A DNA stretch of 64,000 nt from Streptomyces sp. NBC_00425 (GCF_036030735.1 NZ_CP107928.1:6820001-6884000), one strand, 5' to 3'. Counted from the first letter of the stretch, positions 7,778-19,678 are shown. Numbers and translations are program-made. The notes: generated from the letters alone by a model not told the origin.

Positions 7778-8130
7778 TCTGTCCCACAGGCGCAAGCTCA
7801 CTGGGCAGGTCTCAACCCGGCTCATTGGCCGCAATCGGCTGATCACCTTCGTGACGTTCGGTGAACTGACCAAGTAGACCGAGGTCCGCCACTGGGGCAC
7901 CCGCAGCCGACAGGAACTCTCCGACTGGCTCTCCGGCATCCCGATCCTGCCCGGCGACGAAGCCGTCGCCGCGACCTGGGGCCGCCTGTCAGCCGTGGGC
8001 ATCCAGCGCGGACGCCCACGCTCGATCAACGGCATGTGGATCGCGGCCTGTGTCCTCACCTACGACCTGCCGCTGGCCATGCTCGCCCTCAACGACTACG
8101 ACGGCCCCGCGCCCCTCGACGCCGGTTCAG
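7778..8130 (+). pseudogene. VapC-type PIN toxin remnant with in-frame amber
   Basis: The frame reads RKLTGQVSTRLIGRNRLITF then VTFGELTK, a TAG at 7875-7877, then TEVRHWGTRSRQELSDWL. It goes on with LPGDEAVAATWGRLSAVGIQ and NGMWIAACVLTYDLPLAML. This is the middle and end of a PIN-domain ribonuclease with the late acidic residue region (ND/NG-MWIAA) still visible. The N-terminal first aspartate is absent, and the amber replaces an expected Trp. The gene is dead. Confidence 0.65.
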
Positions 8131-8543
8131 CACTCGAACCACACCGTTTTTCCGCCTTCGGGGGTCGGTGTCACGCCCCACCTGTCCACCAGGGCGTTCA
8201 GGAGGAACAGGCCTCGGCCGCTTTCTGAGTCCGGGTCCGGTAGTGACTCCGTGAGGGTCGGGAGGCGTTGGCCGTAAGTGTCTGTTACTTCTGCACGGAC
8301 TCCTGTTGCTTGCCTCTGTAGCAGCAAGGTGCAGCGGCGGTCCGGGACGTGGCGGACGACGTTGACGATCAGTTCTGTCAGCGCCAGTTCCACCGTGTCC
8401 GTCAGCGGCTCCATGTTCCAGTCCGTCAGGAGCCCGCGGGCGATTCTGCGGATGTGGTGGGCCGAGTGGGCGTCGGCCGTGAGGGTCATGCGGTACTGGG
8501 TGGGGACCGGGGGTGCGTAGATCGAGGGGAAGTATCCGTTCAC
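8127..8543 (-). CDS. HATPase-type anti-sigma/serine kinase-like protein
   Basis: A 138-residue protein of the RsbW/SpoIIAB-like ATP-binding family. It contains ELALTELIVNVVRHVPD (N box), VTDTYGQRLPTL (G1-like) and SGRGLFLLNALVDRWGV (G2 box). Streptomyces encode many of these small kinases, often next to XRE-DUF5753 and DUF397 genes exactly as here. They act as anti-sigma factors or signalling ATPases in development; the partner is unknown. It is divergently transcribed from the XRE gene, sharing about 80 bases of promoter region. Confidence 0.85.
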   Translation of the reverse strand: MNGYFPSIYAPPVPTQYRMTLTADAHSAHHIRRIARGLLTDWNMEPLTDTVELALTELIVNVVRHVPDRRCTLLLQRQATGVRAEVTDTYGQRLPTLTESLPDPDSESGRGLFLLNALVDRWGVTPTPEGGKTVWFEC

Positions 8544-8622
8544 GCTACGAGGGTGGCCCCGCGCGACTACTCTGAGCTACAGGTTGAATGCAACCCGTGG
8601 TCGTGTGAGAGAGGGGCCCTGT

Positions 8623-9430
8623 GTGACCCATGTGAACGTTCTTGATCCCGGAGCTTCGCCGCTCGACTACTACGGGTTCGAGCTGCGGCGGCTGCGGGAG
8701 GCGGCTGGCCTTACGCAACAGCAGATGGGGGACGTCCTCAATTACACCGGCTCCCTGGTTGGGCAGATCGAGACGGCACGGAAGGTTCCCACTCCTGAGT
8801 TCAGTGAGCGGGTGGACGCGGCTCTGGGAACCGGCGGGTTGTTCTCGCGGCTTGTCGTCCTTGTTCTGCGCAGCCAACTTCCGTGCTGGTTCCAGCAGGT
8901 GGCTGAGCTCCAGTCGCGAGCTGTCGAGATCTACGCTTTCGAGACGCACATGGTGCCCGGTCTGCTCCAGACCAGGGAGTATGCGCGGGTCGTGCTCGGG
9001 GCGCTCGACCAAGCCGACCTCGACGACCGCACCGCAGCGCGACTGGGTCGACAGCGCATTTTTCAGAAGGACCAACCACCCAGCTACTGGCTGGTGCTGA
9101 GTGAGGGGGCGCTGTGTCAGGAGATCGGTGGTCGAGCAGTCATGCAGGAGCAACTGGCCCACCTGTTGTCCTTCGAGGGCAATCCGCGGATCAACGTTCA
9201 GGTGCTGCCCTTCTCGGCTGGTGTGCACGCGGGGCTGCAAGGCGCCTTTGACCTCTATCGCTTCGTGGGTGACGCTCCCATCGTCTATACCGAGGGCTAC
9301 AACACTGGGCATCCGACCGCCAACCCGGACACGGTTCAGGACTGCTCACTCCGTTACGATCATCTTCAAGCTGCCGCGCTCTCCTTGAGGGACTCGGCGG
9401 CTCTGATCCGGCGAGTGATGGAGGACCGCT

Positions 9431-9453
<23 letters not shown>
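8623..9453 (+). CDS. XRE regulator with DUF5753 domain (WhiJ-like)
   Basis: A 276-residue protein. The N-terminal helix-turn-helix spans about residues 15-70 (LRRLREAAGLTQQQMGDVLN). The DUF5753 domain fills the rest (FETHMVPGLLQTREYARVVL; WLVLSEGALCQEIGG; VLPFSAGVHAGLQGAF). Such proteins regulate development and secondary metabolism together with DUF397 partners. I chose GTG 8623 because GAGAGGGG lies seven bases before it; an upstream TTG at 8584 is also open. Its end overlaps the next gene by 23 bases, so the two are translationally linked. Confidence 0.9.
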
Positions 9454-12210
<2,757 letters not shown>

Positions 12211-12241
12211 CCGACCGGCGTCACCACGCGTCGGGGCGGGG

Positions 12242-13018
12242 TCAGTCCCTGTCGGACACCGTGAAGGCCAGGGCCGCCGACGTCGTGGCGGCCAGCAGCA
12301 GCGGAATCGCCAGGTCGGCGTGGAGCACCAGGCCCGCGCCGAGCACCGCGCCCGAGAACATCGCGGCCACGGCCGCCGTGCGGCGCGGTGACCGCCGGCC
12401 CGAGCCGTCGCCCGCCCAGGAGTCGGCGGCCAGGCCGGTGAGGGTCATCGTCACGACGGTGGTCGTGGTGATGCCGGGCACCTGCAGTTTGCGGACCGTC
12501 GCGTTGCGCAGGCCCATGGCGAACGCGGTCAGCGTGATGACCGTGTAGACGGTGACCGGGGCGTCGTCCGAGGTGGCGGCCGCCACGGCCGCCGAGACCG
12601 CGAGGAGCAGCGCCTCGGTGATCAGCATCGCCCGCGCCGGTGCGCGGCGGGACCCGTCGCCCAGCCGCCGGGCGATCCGCCCGCCGGTCGCGGCGCCCGC
12701 CAGGAAGAAGGCGAGCGACGTGGCGGTGTGCGGGACCGAGAAGCCCGGGGCGCCGGCGGCGGCGAAACCCAGCACCACGACGTTGCCGGTCATGTTTGCG
12801 GTGAAGACATGCCCCAGACCGAGATAGGTCACCGCGTCGATGAGTCCGCTCATGGCGGTCAGGACGAGGAGGACGGGGACCAGACGGACGCCGCCGCGCC
12901 CTTCCGTTTCCTGCTCGGGCTGTGCGGGCTGCTCGGGCTGCTCGGGCTGCTCGGGTCGTGGGGGCTGCGCGGGTTGTGGGGGCTCCGGGGGTTCGGCCGG
13001 GGGCTCGGTGCCGGTCAT
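12242..13018 (-). CDS. DUF1275 (YoaK-like) membrane protein
   Basis: A 258-residue protein with six or seven membrane helices. The DUF1275 signature is visible in SGLIDAVTYLGLGHVFTANM followed by TGNVVVLG, and in MGLRNATVRKLQVPGITTT. The first 40 residues are a PEQPEQPAQPEQ-type low-complexity cytoplasmic arm unusual for the family. No substrate is established; members are sometimes discussed as transporters. The gene ends 31 bases from the convergent P450. Confidence 0.8.
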   Translation of the reverse strand: MTGTEPPAEPPEPPQPAQPPRPEQPEQPEQPAQPEQETEGRGGVRLVPVLLVLTAMSGLIDAVTYLGLGHVFTANMTGNVVVLGFAAAGAPGFSVPHTATSLAFFLAGAATGGRIARRLGDGSRRAPARAMLITEALLLAVSAAVAAATSDDAPVTVYTVITLTAFAMGLRNATVRKLQVPGITTTTVVTMTLTGLAADSWAGDGSGRRSPRRTAAVAAMFSGAVLGAGLVLHADLAIPLLLAATTSAALAFTVSDRD

Positions 13019-13050
13019 CCGCTCAGTGGAGCACGGTGAGGTGAGAAAAC

Positions 13051-13093
13051 GCCGAAGGCGACGGCCCGGGGGATCGGGGGCCGCCGCCTTCGA
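13051..13093. terminator. Long GC-rich hairpin between DUF1275 and transglycosylase genes
   Basis: CGAAGGCG-ACGGCCC pairs with GGGCCGCCGCCTTCG, a stem of about 14 base pairs with a bulge. It lies downstream of the leftward transglycosylase gene and is best read as its terminator. Between it and that gene's stop, 13140-13200 holds GTGCAGG/GTGCGAGC-type short repeats. Confidence 0.6.
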
Positions 13094-13206
13094 CGCGTAT
13101 CGGGGCGCGCGAAGCGCGGGTCACACGGTGGGGCTCAAGCGGGTGGAGCGGGCGGTGCAGGTGGTGCAGGCAGTGCGAGCGGTGCGAGCGGTGCGGTGGG
13201 CGTGGC

Positions 13207-13629
13207 TCAGTACCAGCCGTTGGCCTGCCAGAAGGTCCAGGCGCCGACCGGGCTGCCGTAGCGGGAGTTCATGTAGTCCAGACCCCACTTGATCTGGGTC
13301 TTGGCGTTGGTCTTCCAGTCGGAGCCGGCCGAGGCCATCTTGGAGCCGGGCAGGGCCTGGACGAGGCCGTAGGCGCCGGAGGAGGCGTTGGTGGCGTCGA
13401 CGTCCCAGCCGCTCTCGTGCTTGACGATGTTGGAGAAGGCCTTGTACTGCGCGGCGTCCGGGATCATCTTGTGCGCGATCGCCTGGGCCTTGGCGGCGGA
13501 GGGCGCGGACGACGTCGCGGCGTGGGCCGGTGCCGCGGACAGCGCCATGCCCGCGGCGGCGGTGGCCACGGCGATGCCGGTGAGGGCCTTCTTCGGGGAA
13601 GCGATGCGACGGATGACGGAGACGGACAC
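13207..13629 (-). CDS. Secreted lytic transglycosylase-like protein
   Basis: A 140-residue exported protein. The signal peptide covers about residues 1-37 and ends APAHA. The mature part has NIVKHESGWDVDATNASSGA and YGLVQALPG, the core of transglycosylase-like/APF C-terminal domains, with the catalytic Glu in HESGW. It ends TFWQANGWY, as many Streptomyces paralogues do. It should cleave peptidoglycan glycan strands during growth or germination. ATG 13629 is preceded by GAAAGAAAAGG. There is no LysM or other anchor, so it is freely secreted. Confidence 0.85.
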   Translation of the reverse strand: MSVSVIRRIASPKKALTGIAVATAAAGMALSAAPAHAATSSAPSAAKAQAIAHKMIPDAAQYKAFSNIVKHESGWDVDATNASSGAYGLVQALPGSKMASAGSDWKTNAKTQIKWGLDYMNSRYGSPVGAWTFWQANGWY

Positions 13630-13965
13630 GAAGAACCTTTTCTTTCGGGGACGGTGGCGGTCGCCTGCATGCCGGAGTCACGCGGTGCGTGGCCGCACCG
13701 CGTGGTGTGCGGTGGGTGGCTGCATGCCGCGGCGCCGAGGCCCGTGGGCTTGTCGGCGCCGTGCGACGTCATCCACAGAAACAGGATCGGCCGCTGTCCG
13801 CAAAGACCCCTTTTGCTAGTGGACGTCGTATGTCGGGGGTGGGGTGCCGATGTGACCTGGCTCTCAATGTGCAGGTCAGACCCGCTGATGGCATGCCCAT
13901 GGCATCCGATTCGGCCGACTAGGGAAGTTAGTAGGTGATGTGGGTCATGTGGGGTGGTTCACCGG
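13630..13965 (-). promoter_or_regulatory. Long leader/promoter region of the transglycosylase gene
   Basis: About 340 bases without a gene. On the minus strand it holds a hairpin with CGGCGCCG arms around 13732-13765 and a GC-rich segment with GTGCGGTG/CACCGCAC complementarity near 13690-13720. This could be a structured 5' leader; I could not match it to the c-di-AMP (ydaO) riboswitch often found before such genes. Confidence 0.35.
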
Positions 13966-14811
13966 TCAACGGTGCTCGGAGGGCGTCCGAGGGGCCTCGA
14001 ATGTGACCGCGGTCTCGAAGGCGGCCCGGCGGGTGGCTCTGCGTAGCGCCTTCAGCACCGCCGGACCGAGCGTGCACGTCAGCAGCACCGTGACCAGCGC
14101 CCGCCCCAGGTCCCAGCCCAGCGACGTCGCCACGCAGTACGCCACGAAGCGGGCCAGGTTCGCCGGGACCGTCCCGTCCGGATCGAAGGCGACGCCCGAG
14201 GCCAGCGTGCCCATGAAGGGCCAGCCGGCCAGGTTCATCGCCGTGCCGTAGGCGAAGGCGGCCAGGAAGCCGTAGGCGGACAGCAGCAGCAGTTCCGCAC
14301 GGCCGCGCAGCCGGTCGCCGCCCGGCAGCAGGCCCGCGCCCATCGTGAACCAGCCCATCGCCAGCATCTGGAACGGCATCCACGGGCCCACCCCGCCGGT
14401 GAGCAGCGCGGACGCGAACATGGTCACCGAGCCGAGGACGAAGCCGAAGCCCGGACCGAGGACCCGCCCGCTCAGCACCATCAGGAAGAACATCGGCTCG
14501 ATGCCCGCCGTCCCCGCGCCGAGCGGACGCAGCGCCGCGCCCGTCGCCGCCAGGACGCCGAGCATCGCCACCGCCTTCGCGCCCAGCCCGGACTCCGAGA
14601 TCGTCGCCGCGACCACCCCCACCAGCAGCACCAGCAGGCCCGCGAAGAGCCAGGGGGCGTCCTGCGCGTGGGCGTTCAGCGCGGAGGCGGGCGGGGCCAG
14701 GAAGGGCCAGCCGAAGGCGACCACGCCCACCGCGCCGACCAGCGTCAGCGCGGCCAGGGAGCGCGGTCCCAGCCGGACGGGACGGGGACGCCGTCCGGGT
14801 CGGGCCGTCAT
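13966..14811 (-). CDS. ECF transporter S (substrate-binding) component, probably cobalamin
   Basis: A 281-residue membrane protein with about seven helices. Typical S-component segments are MVLSGRVLGPGFGFVLGSVT and MFASALLTGGVGPWMPFQML. It is the last gene of the riboswitch-controlled ECF operon, and its ATG overlaps the stop of the ATPase gene. S components bind the vitamin and topple in the membrane when driven by the T-ATPase module. The cobalamin riboswitch upstream makes B12 or a corrinoid the most likely substrate. The residues after the last helix form a short basic cytoplasmic tail. Confidence 0.82.
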   Translation of the reverse strand: MTARPGRRPRPVRLGPRSLAALTLVGAVGVVAFGWPFLAPPASALNAHAQDAPWLFAGLLVLLVGVVAATISESGLGAKAVAMLGVLAATGAALRPLGAGTAGIEPMFFLMVLSGRVLGPGFGFVLGSVTMFASALLTGGVGPWMPFQMLAMGWFTMGAGLLPGGDRLRGRAELLLLSAYGFLAAFAYGTAMNLAGWPFMGTLASGVAFDPDGTVPANLARFVAYCVATSLGWDLGRALVTVLLTCTLGPAVLKALRRATRRAAFETAVTFEAPRTPSEHR

Positions 14812-16649
14812 CGCAGCGCCTCCCTCACCTGCGTGACCGTGAGCCACCGCTGCGGGGCCAGGATCTTCGTCACCTGCGGGGCGAAGGACGGCGAGGAGAC
14901 CACGACCTCGGCCGTCGGGCCGTCCGCGATGACCTCGCCCTCGGCGAGCAGCACCACCCGGTGGGCCAGTTCCGCGGCGAGTTCCACGTCGTGCGTGGCC
15001 AGCACGATCGCGTGACCGGCCGCGGCCAGCCCGCGCAGGACGGCGACCAGGCGGGCCTTCGCCGCGTAGTCCAGGCCGCGGGTCGGCTCGTCGAGGAGGA
15101 GGAGCGGCGGGCGCGCGGTGAGGACGACGGCCAGCGCGAGGGTGAGGCGCTGGCCCTCGGAGAGGTCGCGGGGGTGGACGCCGTCCCCGATATCGGGCAG
15201 CAGCTCCGAGACCAGGGCGCGGCAGGAGCCGGGCTCGGCCCCTGCGTCCCGGTCGGCGGCCGCGCATTCGGCGGCGACCGTGTCGGCGTACAGCAGGTCG
15301 CGCGGCTCCTGCGGGACCAGTCCGACGCGGCGGACCAGATCGCGGGGCGAGGCGCGGTGCGGGACGGCACCCGACACGCGGACCGTTCCGGCGGACGGCT
15401 CGACCAGGCCGACGAACGTGTTGAGCAGCGTCGACTTGCCGGCGCCGTTGCGGCCCATGAGGGCGACGGTCTCGCCGGGCGCGACGGAGAGATCGACGCC
15501 GCGCAACGCCTGGACGCCGGCCCGGCGGACGCCCAGGGCACGGGCCTCGGCGGGGGGCGCGGGAGCGGTGGGCGCCTCCGGGGAACGGGAAGACGAACGG
15601 GAACGGGAAAGGAAAGGGGCAGGGGCGCGGCGCAGGAGGCGACGGGCCCGGAGCCTCGCGGACGGCGTCTGTGCCGGGGGTTCGGCGACCGGTGCCGGTG
15701 CCGGTGCTGACTTCTGCGCCGGCGATTCGACGACCGACGCAGGCACAGGTTCCGCCGTCGCTGCCGCCGACCCGCCGTGTATGTCGCCGTGTGTGACGAC
15801 GGGCGCGTTGCCGGTGTCTCGGGGGGCTTCCCGTGCGGCGAGGCGTTCCCGCAGGCCGGCGGCCCTTCGGCGGGCGTCGCGCACGGTCAGCGGCAGCGGC
15901 GACCAGTCCGTCAGCCGGCCCAGGGCGACGACCGGCGGGAACACCGGGGACACGGCCATGACGTCCGCCGGTGCGCCGAGTACGGGGGCCGCGCCGGGGG
16001 CGGGCAGCAGGGCGACCTGGTCGGCGTACTGCAGGACGCGCTCCAGCCGGTGCTCCGCCAGCAGCACGGTCGTCCCGAGGTCGTGGACCAGCCGGAGCAG
16101 GACCGCGAGGACCTCCTCGGCGGCGGCCGGGTCGAGCGCGGACGTCGGTTCGTCCAGGACGAGCACCCGGGGGTGCGGGGTGAGCACCGAGCCGATCGCG
16201 ACACGCTGCTGCTGGCCGCCGGAGAGGGTGGCGATGGGGCGGTCGCGCAGGCCGGCCAGGCCGAGCAGGTCCAGGGTCTCCTCGACGCGCCGGCGCATCA
16301 CCTCCGGCGGGAGGCCCAACGACTCCATGCCGTAGGCGAGTTCCTCCTCGACCGTGTCCGTCACGAAGTGCGAGAGCGGGTCCTGGCCCACGGTGCCGAC
16401 GACGTCGGCGAGTTCACGCGGTCTGTGGGTGCGGGTGTCACGGCCGGCGACCGTGACCCGGCCCCGCAGGGTGCCGCCGGTGAAGTGCGGGACGAGGCCG
16501 CTGACCGCGCCCAGGAGCGTCGACTTGCCCACCCCCGACGGGCCCGCCAGCAGCACGAGTTCACCCTCGGGAATCTCGAAGTCGACGCCGGCGACGGCGG
16601 GTTCGGCGACGCCGGCGTACGTCACGGAGACGTTCTCGAAACGGATCAC
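14808..16649 (-). CDS. Fused double ATPase of an ECF transporter
   Basis: A 613-residue protein with two ABC ATPases in tandem. Domain 1 (about 1-240) has GPSGVGKST, LSGGQQQRVAIG and LVLDEPTSALD. Domain 2 (about 385-600) has GRNGAGKST, an altered signature LSEGQRLTLALA and LLLDEPTRGLD. An Ala/Pro/Ser-rich linker of about 100 residues joins them. ECF modules usually have two separate ATPases, so this is a natural fusion common in actinobacteria. GTG 16649 overlaps the previous stop (GTGA). The much longer open frame upstream is a shadow of the T-component gene. Confidence 0.9.
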   Translation of the reverse strand: MIRFENVSVTYAGVAEPAVAGVDFEIPEGELVLLAGPSGVGKSTLLGAVSGLVPHFTGGTLRGRVTVAGRDTRTHRPRELADVVGTVGQDPLSHFVTDTVEEELAYGMESLGLPPEVMRRRVEETLDLLGLAGLRDRPIATLSGGQQQRVAIGSVLTPHPRVLVLDEPTSALDPAAAEEVLAVLLRLVHDLGTTVLLAEHRLERVLQYADQVALLPAPGAAPVLGAPADVMAVSPVFPPVVALGRLTDWSPLPLTVRDARRRAAGLRERLAAREAPRDTGNAPVVTHGDIHGGSAAATAEPVPASVVESPAQKSAPAPAPVAEPPAQTPSARLRARRLLRRAPAPFLSRSRSSSRSPEAPTAPAPPAEARALGVRRAGVQALRGVDLSVAPGETVALMGRNGAGKSTLLNTFVGLVEPSAGTVRVSGAVPHRASPRDLVRRVGLVPQEPRDLLYADTVAAECAAADRDAGAEPGSCRALVSELLPDIGDGVHPRDLSEGQRLTLALAVVLTARPPLLLLDEPTRGLDYAAKARLVAVLRGLAAAGHAIVLATHDVELAAELAHRVVLLAEGEVIADGPTAEVVVSSPSFAPQVTKILAPQRWLTVTQVREALR

Positions 16650-17719
16650 GACGGCTCCTCGGACACGAACGCGGGCAGCAGGCCGATCAGGACGGCCGCC
16701 GCCGGCCAGAGCGGAAGGGCGGGCGCGGTCAGCGGCACCACACCGGGGTGCAGGGCCGCCGGGTCGGCGGACGCGGCGGCGACGAGGAGGGCCGCGACGG
16801 TGACGCCGGAGGCGGCGACCAGACAGGCCCGCGGCGTCCAGCGGTCCGGACGGTACCGGGTGCGCGGGGAACGGCGGCCCCCCAGGCGCAGCCCGGCGAG
16901 GGCGGCGACGACCCCGGTGAGCAGCACCGGCAGTCCGTAGGCGCCGCCGGCCGCGGTGAGCAGGCCGTACGTTCCCGCGCAGACGCCGAGCAGACCGCCC
17001 AGGGTGAGGGCGGCGGTCGTCCGGCGGACGGGGGCGGGGACGTCGGCGGTGCGGCCGTAGCCGCGGGCGTCCATGGCTGCGGCCAGGGCCACCGAGCGTT
17101 CCAGCGCGCCCTCGAGGACCGGCAGGCCCACCTGGAGCAGGCCGCGCACACCCCGGTCCGGGCGGCCCCGCAGCCGGCGTGCGGCGCGCAGCCGGTGGAC
17201 GTCCGCGATGAGGTTCGGGGCGAACGTCATGGCCACCACCACCGCCACGCCCGTCTCGTAGAGCGCTCCGGGCAGGGTCTTCAGCAGGCGGGAGGGACTG
17301 GCCAAAGCGTTCGCCGCGCCCACGCACACCAGCAGGGTCGCCAGGCGCAGGGCGTCGTAGAGGGCGAAGAGCAGGCCCTCGGCCGTGACGGCGCCGCCCA
17401 GCCGGATGCCCTGCGCCCAGTGCGGAAGCGGGACTTCGGGGAGCGTGACGAGGACGTGCGTGCCCGGGATCGGGGAGCCAAGCACGACGACGAAGACGAT
17501 CCGGACGACCAGCACGGCGAGGGCGAGCCTGAGGAACGCCGCGTAGGAGCGGGCCCAGGGCGTGTCCGGGCGGCACACGGCGACGACGTAGGCGGACACC
17601 GCGAGGAGCAGGCCGAGGAGGAGCGGGTTGGAGGTACGCGTGGCGGCGGTGCCCAGACCGAGGGCCCAGAGCCACCAGGCGGCGGGGTGGAGTTGCGGGC
17701 GGGAGCGGCGGTCAGCCAT
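16646..17719 (-). CDS. ECF transporter T component (CbiQ/EcfT-like)
   Basis: A 357-residue membrane protein. Early helices (LHPAAWWLWALGLGTAATRT; NPLLLGLLLAVSAYVVAVC) are followed by the coupling region RLRAARRLRGRPDRGVRGLL and AAMDARGYGRT. These include the Ala-Arg-Gly motifs that EcfT uses to contact the ATPases. The C-terminal half adds extra helices. It overlaps both neighbours by four to eight bases, a tightly coupled operon. It transmits ATPase motion to the S component. Confidence 0.85.
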   Translation of the reverse strand: MADRRSRPQLHPAAWWLWALGLGTAATRTSNPLLLGLLLAVSAYVVAVCRPDTPWARSYAAFLRLALAVLVVRIVFVVVLGSPIPGTHVLVTLPEVPLPHWAQGIRLGGAVTAEGLLFALYDALRLATLLVCVGAANALASPSRLLKTLPGALYETGVAVVVAMTFAPNLIADVHRLRAARRLRGRPDRGVRGLLQVGLPVLEGALERSVALAAAMDARGYGRTADVPAPVRRTTAALTLGGLLGVCAGTYGLLTAAGGAYGLPVLLTGVVAALAGLRLGGRRSPRTRYRPDRWTPRACLVAASGVTVAALLVAAASADPAALHPGVVPLTAPALPLWPAAAVLIGLLPAFVSEEPS

Positions 17720-18437
17720 TCCGGCGCGAACCCCGCCGTCGTGCCTGCCACACCGCTGCCGCAGCGAGTACGGCCACGGCCGCCGCGCCGCCGTACACGC
17801 CGAGCGACGGACCGCTGCCGCCGCTGCCGCCGCTGCTGCCGTCGCCGCCGGCCTTCGGCTGCGGCGCGGGCGGCTGCGTCCCGCTCGTCGATCCGTCCGT
17901 CGATCCGTCCGTCGCCACCTGCTCCCCGCAGCCCGTCTCCGGGTAGCCGGCGATCGCGCACAGCAGGGCGTTCGCGTCGTAGCGCAGGGGCTTCGCGACG
18001 GCGGCGAGCGCCTCGGCCGTCGTCGCGTCGGAGGACACCCGGGCACACGCCGTGCGTGGGGAGGGCGCCGGAGGCGTCTCGCCGCCGGGGGCGTCCGCCG
18101 CCGTGCCGAAGTCGAGGACCAGGGCAACGCGCTTGGCGCCGTCCTCCGCGGGCGTCCGGGCGCAGATCGCCGCGAACGAGGCAGCGCCGCGCGGCTGCGA
18201 CGCGTCCTGGGAGTCCGCGCTCACGGCGAACCGGAAGCCCTGCACGTCGCCGTCGGCCGGGCGGGCGGTGGACGGCCCCTGGGTCGCGTACGTCCACCGG
18301 TCGCCGGCGCGGTCCCAGAACGACCAGTAGCGGTAGCCCGCAGCCCGGGCCGGGCCGGCGGCGCCGACCACGCCGGCCGCGCCGGTCAGGAGGAGCGACA
18401 GCGCGGCGAGGAGGAGGGCGACACGACGGCCTGTCAC
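17712..18437 (-). CDS. Membrane-anchored exported protein, SCO2322-like, in the B12 ECF operon
   Basis: A 241-residue protein. The signal peptide covers about residues 1-33 (LLLAALSLLLTGAAGVVGAA). The mature domain begins YRYWSFWDRAGDRWTYATQG and has conserved Cys pairs. A Gly/Ser linker leads to a C-terminal membrane helix and an Arg-rich stop. It is outside the membrane and anchored. It overlaps its neighbours, so it belongs to the cobalamin uptake operon. Its YRYWSFW...GDRW pattern suggests a small beta domain. I infer a role in capturing the ligand together with the preceding alpha-barrel protein. Confidence 0.7.
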   Translation of the reverse strand: MTGRRVALLLAALSLLLTGAAGVVGAAGPARAAGYRYWSFWDRAGDRWTYATQGPSTARPADGDVQGFRFAVSADSQDASQPRGAASFAAICARTPAEDGAKRVALVLDFGTAADAPGGETPPAPSPRTACARVSSDATTAEALAAVAKPLRYDANALLCAIAGYPETGCGEQVATDGSTDGSTSGTQPPAPQPKAGGDGSSGGSGGSGPSLGVYGGAAAVAVLAAAAVWQARRRGSRRNG

Positions 18438-19678
18438 GGCTGCCGCTTCCGGCCGCGTGCGCTGATCAGGAACCCGATGCCGATGCCGGCGACGAGGAAG
18501 ACGCCGACGATCAGCCAGACGCTGTAGCCGGAACCCGAGTCGCTCTTCTTGTCGGTGTCGGCGTCGGTCTTCTTACGGGCGTCGCCGGCCGGCGAGGTGG
18601 CCTGCGGGGTCGGGCCCGTCGCATTCAGCTGTGCGACCAGGTCCGTGCCGCCGAAGGCGCGCGGGTCGGCGCCCGTGGCGCGGGCCGCGAAGACCAGCTG
18701 GGCGTAGGCGGCCGGGCCGCTCTGCTTCGCCCAGGCCGCCGCGTTCTGCCGCAGCCAGGCGAGGGGCTTCGCCGCCTGCTCGGCCGCGCCCTGGGCGGCG
18801 AGCGCGACGACCGCGTCCGCGGTGTTGCCGTAGTCGGGCTGGTCCTCGGCGCCGGGCAGGGCCGACGTGAGGTGGCCGGTCGCGGTGACCGCCGCGGCGA
18901 GGTGGGCGGCGCCGTTGCGGGCGAGGTCGGCCGGGGTGAGCGCGCCGGGCGTGCCGCCGCACACGGGGACCGCCGAGGTCTTTGCGGCCGTCGCCGCGAA
19001 GCCCTCGCCGAGGGCGCCGAGCACGCCCGCCGCCGTCGCGTCCGCGTTGGCCACGAGGGCGCCCTTCTTGTCCGGCTGGTAGGCGAACGCGCCGCCGCCG
19101 TCCCCGCCGCACGGAAGGGAGAGCTTCCCGAGCGCGTCGAGCGGCGACTTCCCGGCCTTCCGCACCTGCGCGGGCTGCTGCCCGGCCGCCGCCAGCGCCC
19201 CCGCCACGACGGACGTCGAGTTCGCGTCGCTCGCCCCGCCCGCGGAGTAGCCCCAGCCGCCGTCGGCGTTCTGGACGGACTTCAGCCAGCCGACCGCCTT
19301 GTCCGCCGCTGCCCGGTGACCGCCGAGGGCGGTCAGCGCCTGGACGGCCGCGGCCGTGCTGTTGGTGTCCGTCATCAGTTTCGCGTCGCAGGGCCCCGCG
19401 GGATCGGCGCGGAACGCGGCGAAGGCGCCGTTCGCGCACTGCTGCCCGGACAGCCACGCCACCGCCTCGTCGGCGGGGGTGACGCCCACGGTGTGCTGCG
19501 CGAGCAGGGCCAGCGACTGACGCCAGACGCCGTCGTAGGTCGGGTCGGAGGTCCCGTACAGCCCGGCGGGCTTCGCCGTGGACGGGACGGGGGACGGAGT
19601 GGCGGCCACGGCGGGGACTGCTGCGCCCAGCACGACGGTGGCGGCGGCGAGTGCCGCGGCGCTACGGCGGACGTTCAT
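18434..19678 (-). CDS. Secreted, anchored alpha/alpha-barrel (prenyltransferase/squalene-cyclase-like) protein
   Basis: A 414-residue protein. It has a signal peptide (about 1-26), repeated helical-barrel motifs such as GWLKSVQNADGGWGYSAGGA, and a C-terminal membrane helix (YSVWLIVGVFLVAGIGIGFL) ending in basic residues. The barrel is that of squalene cyclases and of animal transcobalamin/intrinsic factor, but export and lack of catalytic motifs argue for binding, not catalysis. It is the first gene after the cobalamin riboswitch. I infer a surface B12-capturing protein feeding the ECF transporter. ATG 19678 lies behind GGGAGAGG within the riboswitch's expression platform. Confidence 0.78.
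   Translation of the reverse strand: MNVRRSAAALAAATVVLGAAVPAVAATPSPVPSTAKPAGLYGTSDPTYDGVWRQSLALLAQHTVGVTPADEAVAWLSGQQCANGAFAAFRADPAGPCDAKLMTDTNSTAAAVQALTALGGHRAAADKAVGWLKSVQNADGGWGYSAGGASDANSTSVVAGALAAAGQQPAQVRKAGKSPLDALGKLSLPCGGDGGGAFAYQPDKKGALVANADATAAGVLGALGEGFAATAAKTSAVPVCGGTPGALTPADLARNGAAHLAAAVTATGHLTSALPGAEDQPDYGNTADAVVALAAQGAAEQAAKPLAWLRQNAAAWAKQSGPAAYAQLVFAARATGADPRAFGGTDLVAQLNATGPTPQATSPAGDARKKTDADTDKKSDSGSGYSVWLIVGVFLVAGIGIGFLISARGRKRQP

Noticed and set aside
13630..13930. c-di-AMP (ydaO) riboswitch before the transglycosylase
   Set aside because: Expected for this gene type, but its conserved blocks could not be found.
14808..17675. Long N-terminal extension of the double ATPase
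   Set aside because: The extra 340 residues overlap the CbiQ gene and are not protein-like; GTG 16649 gives the normal ABC start.
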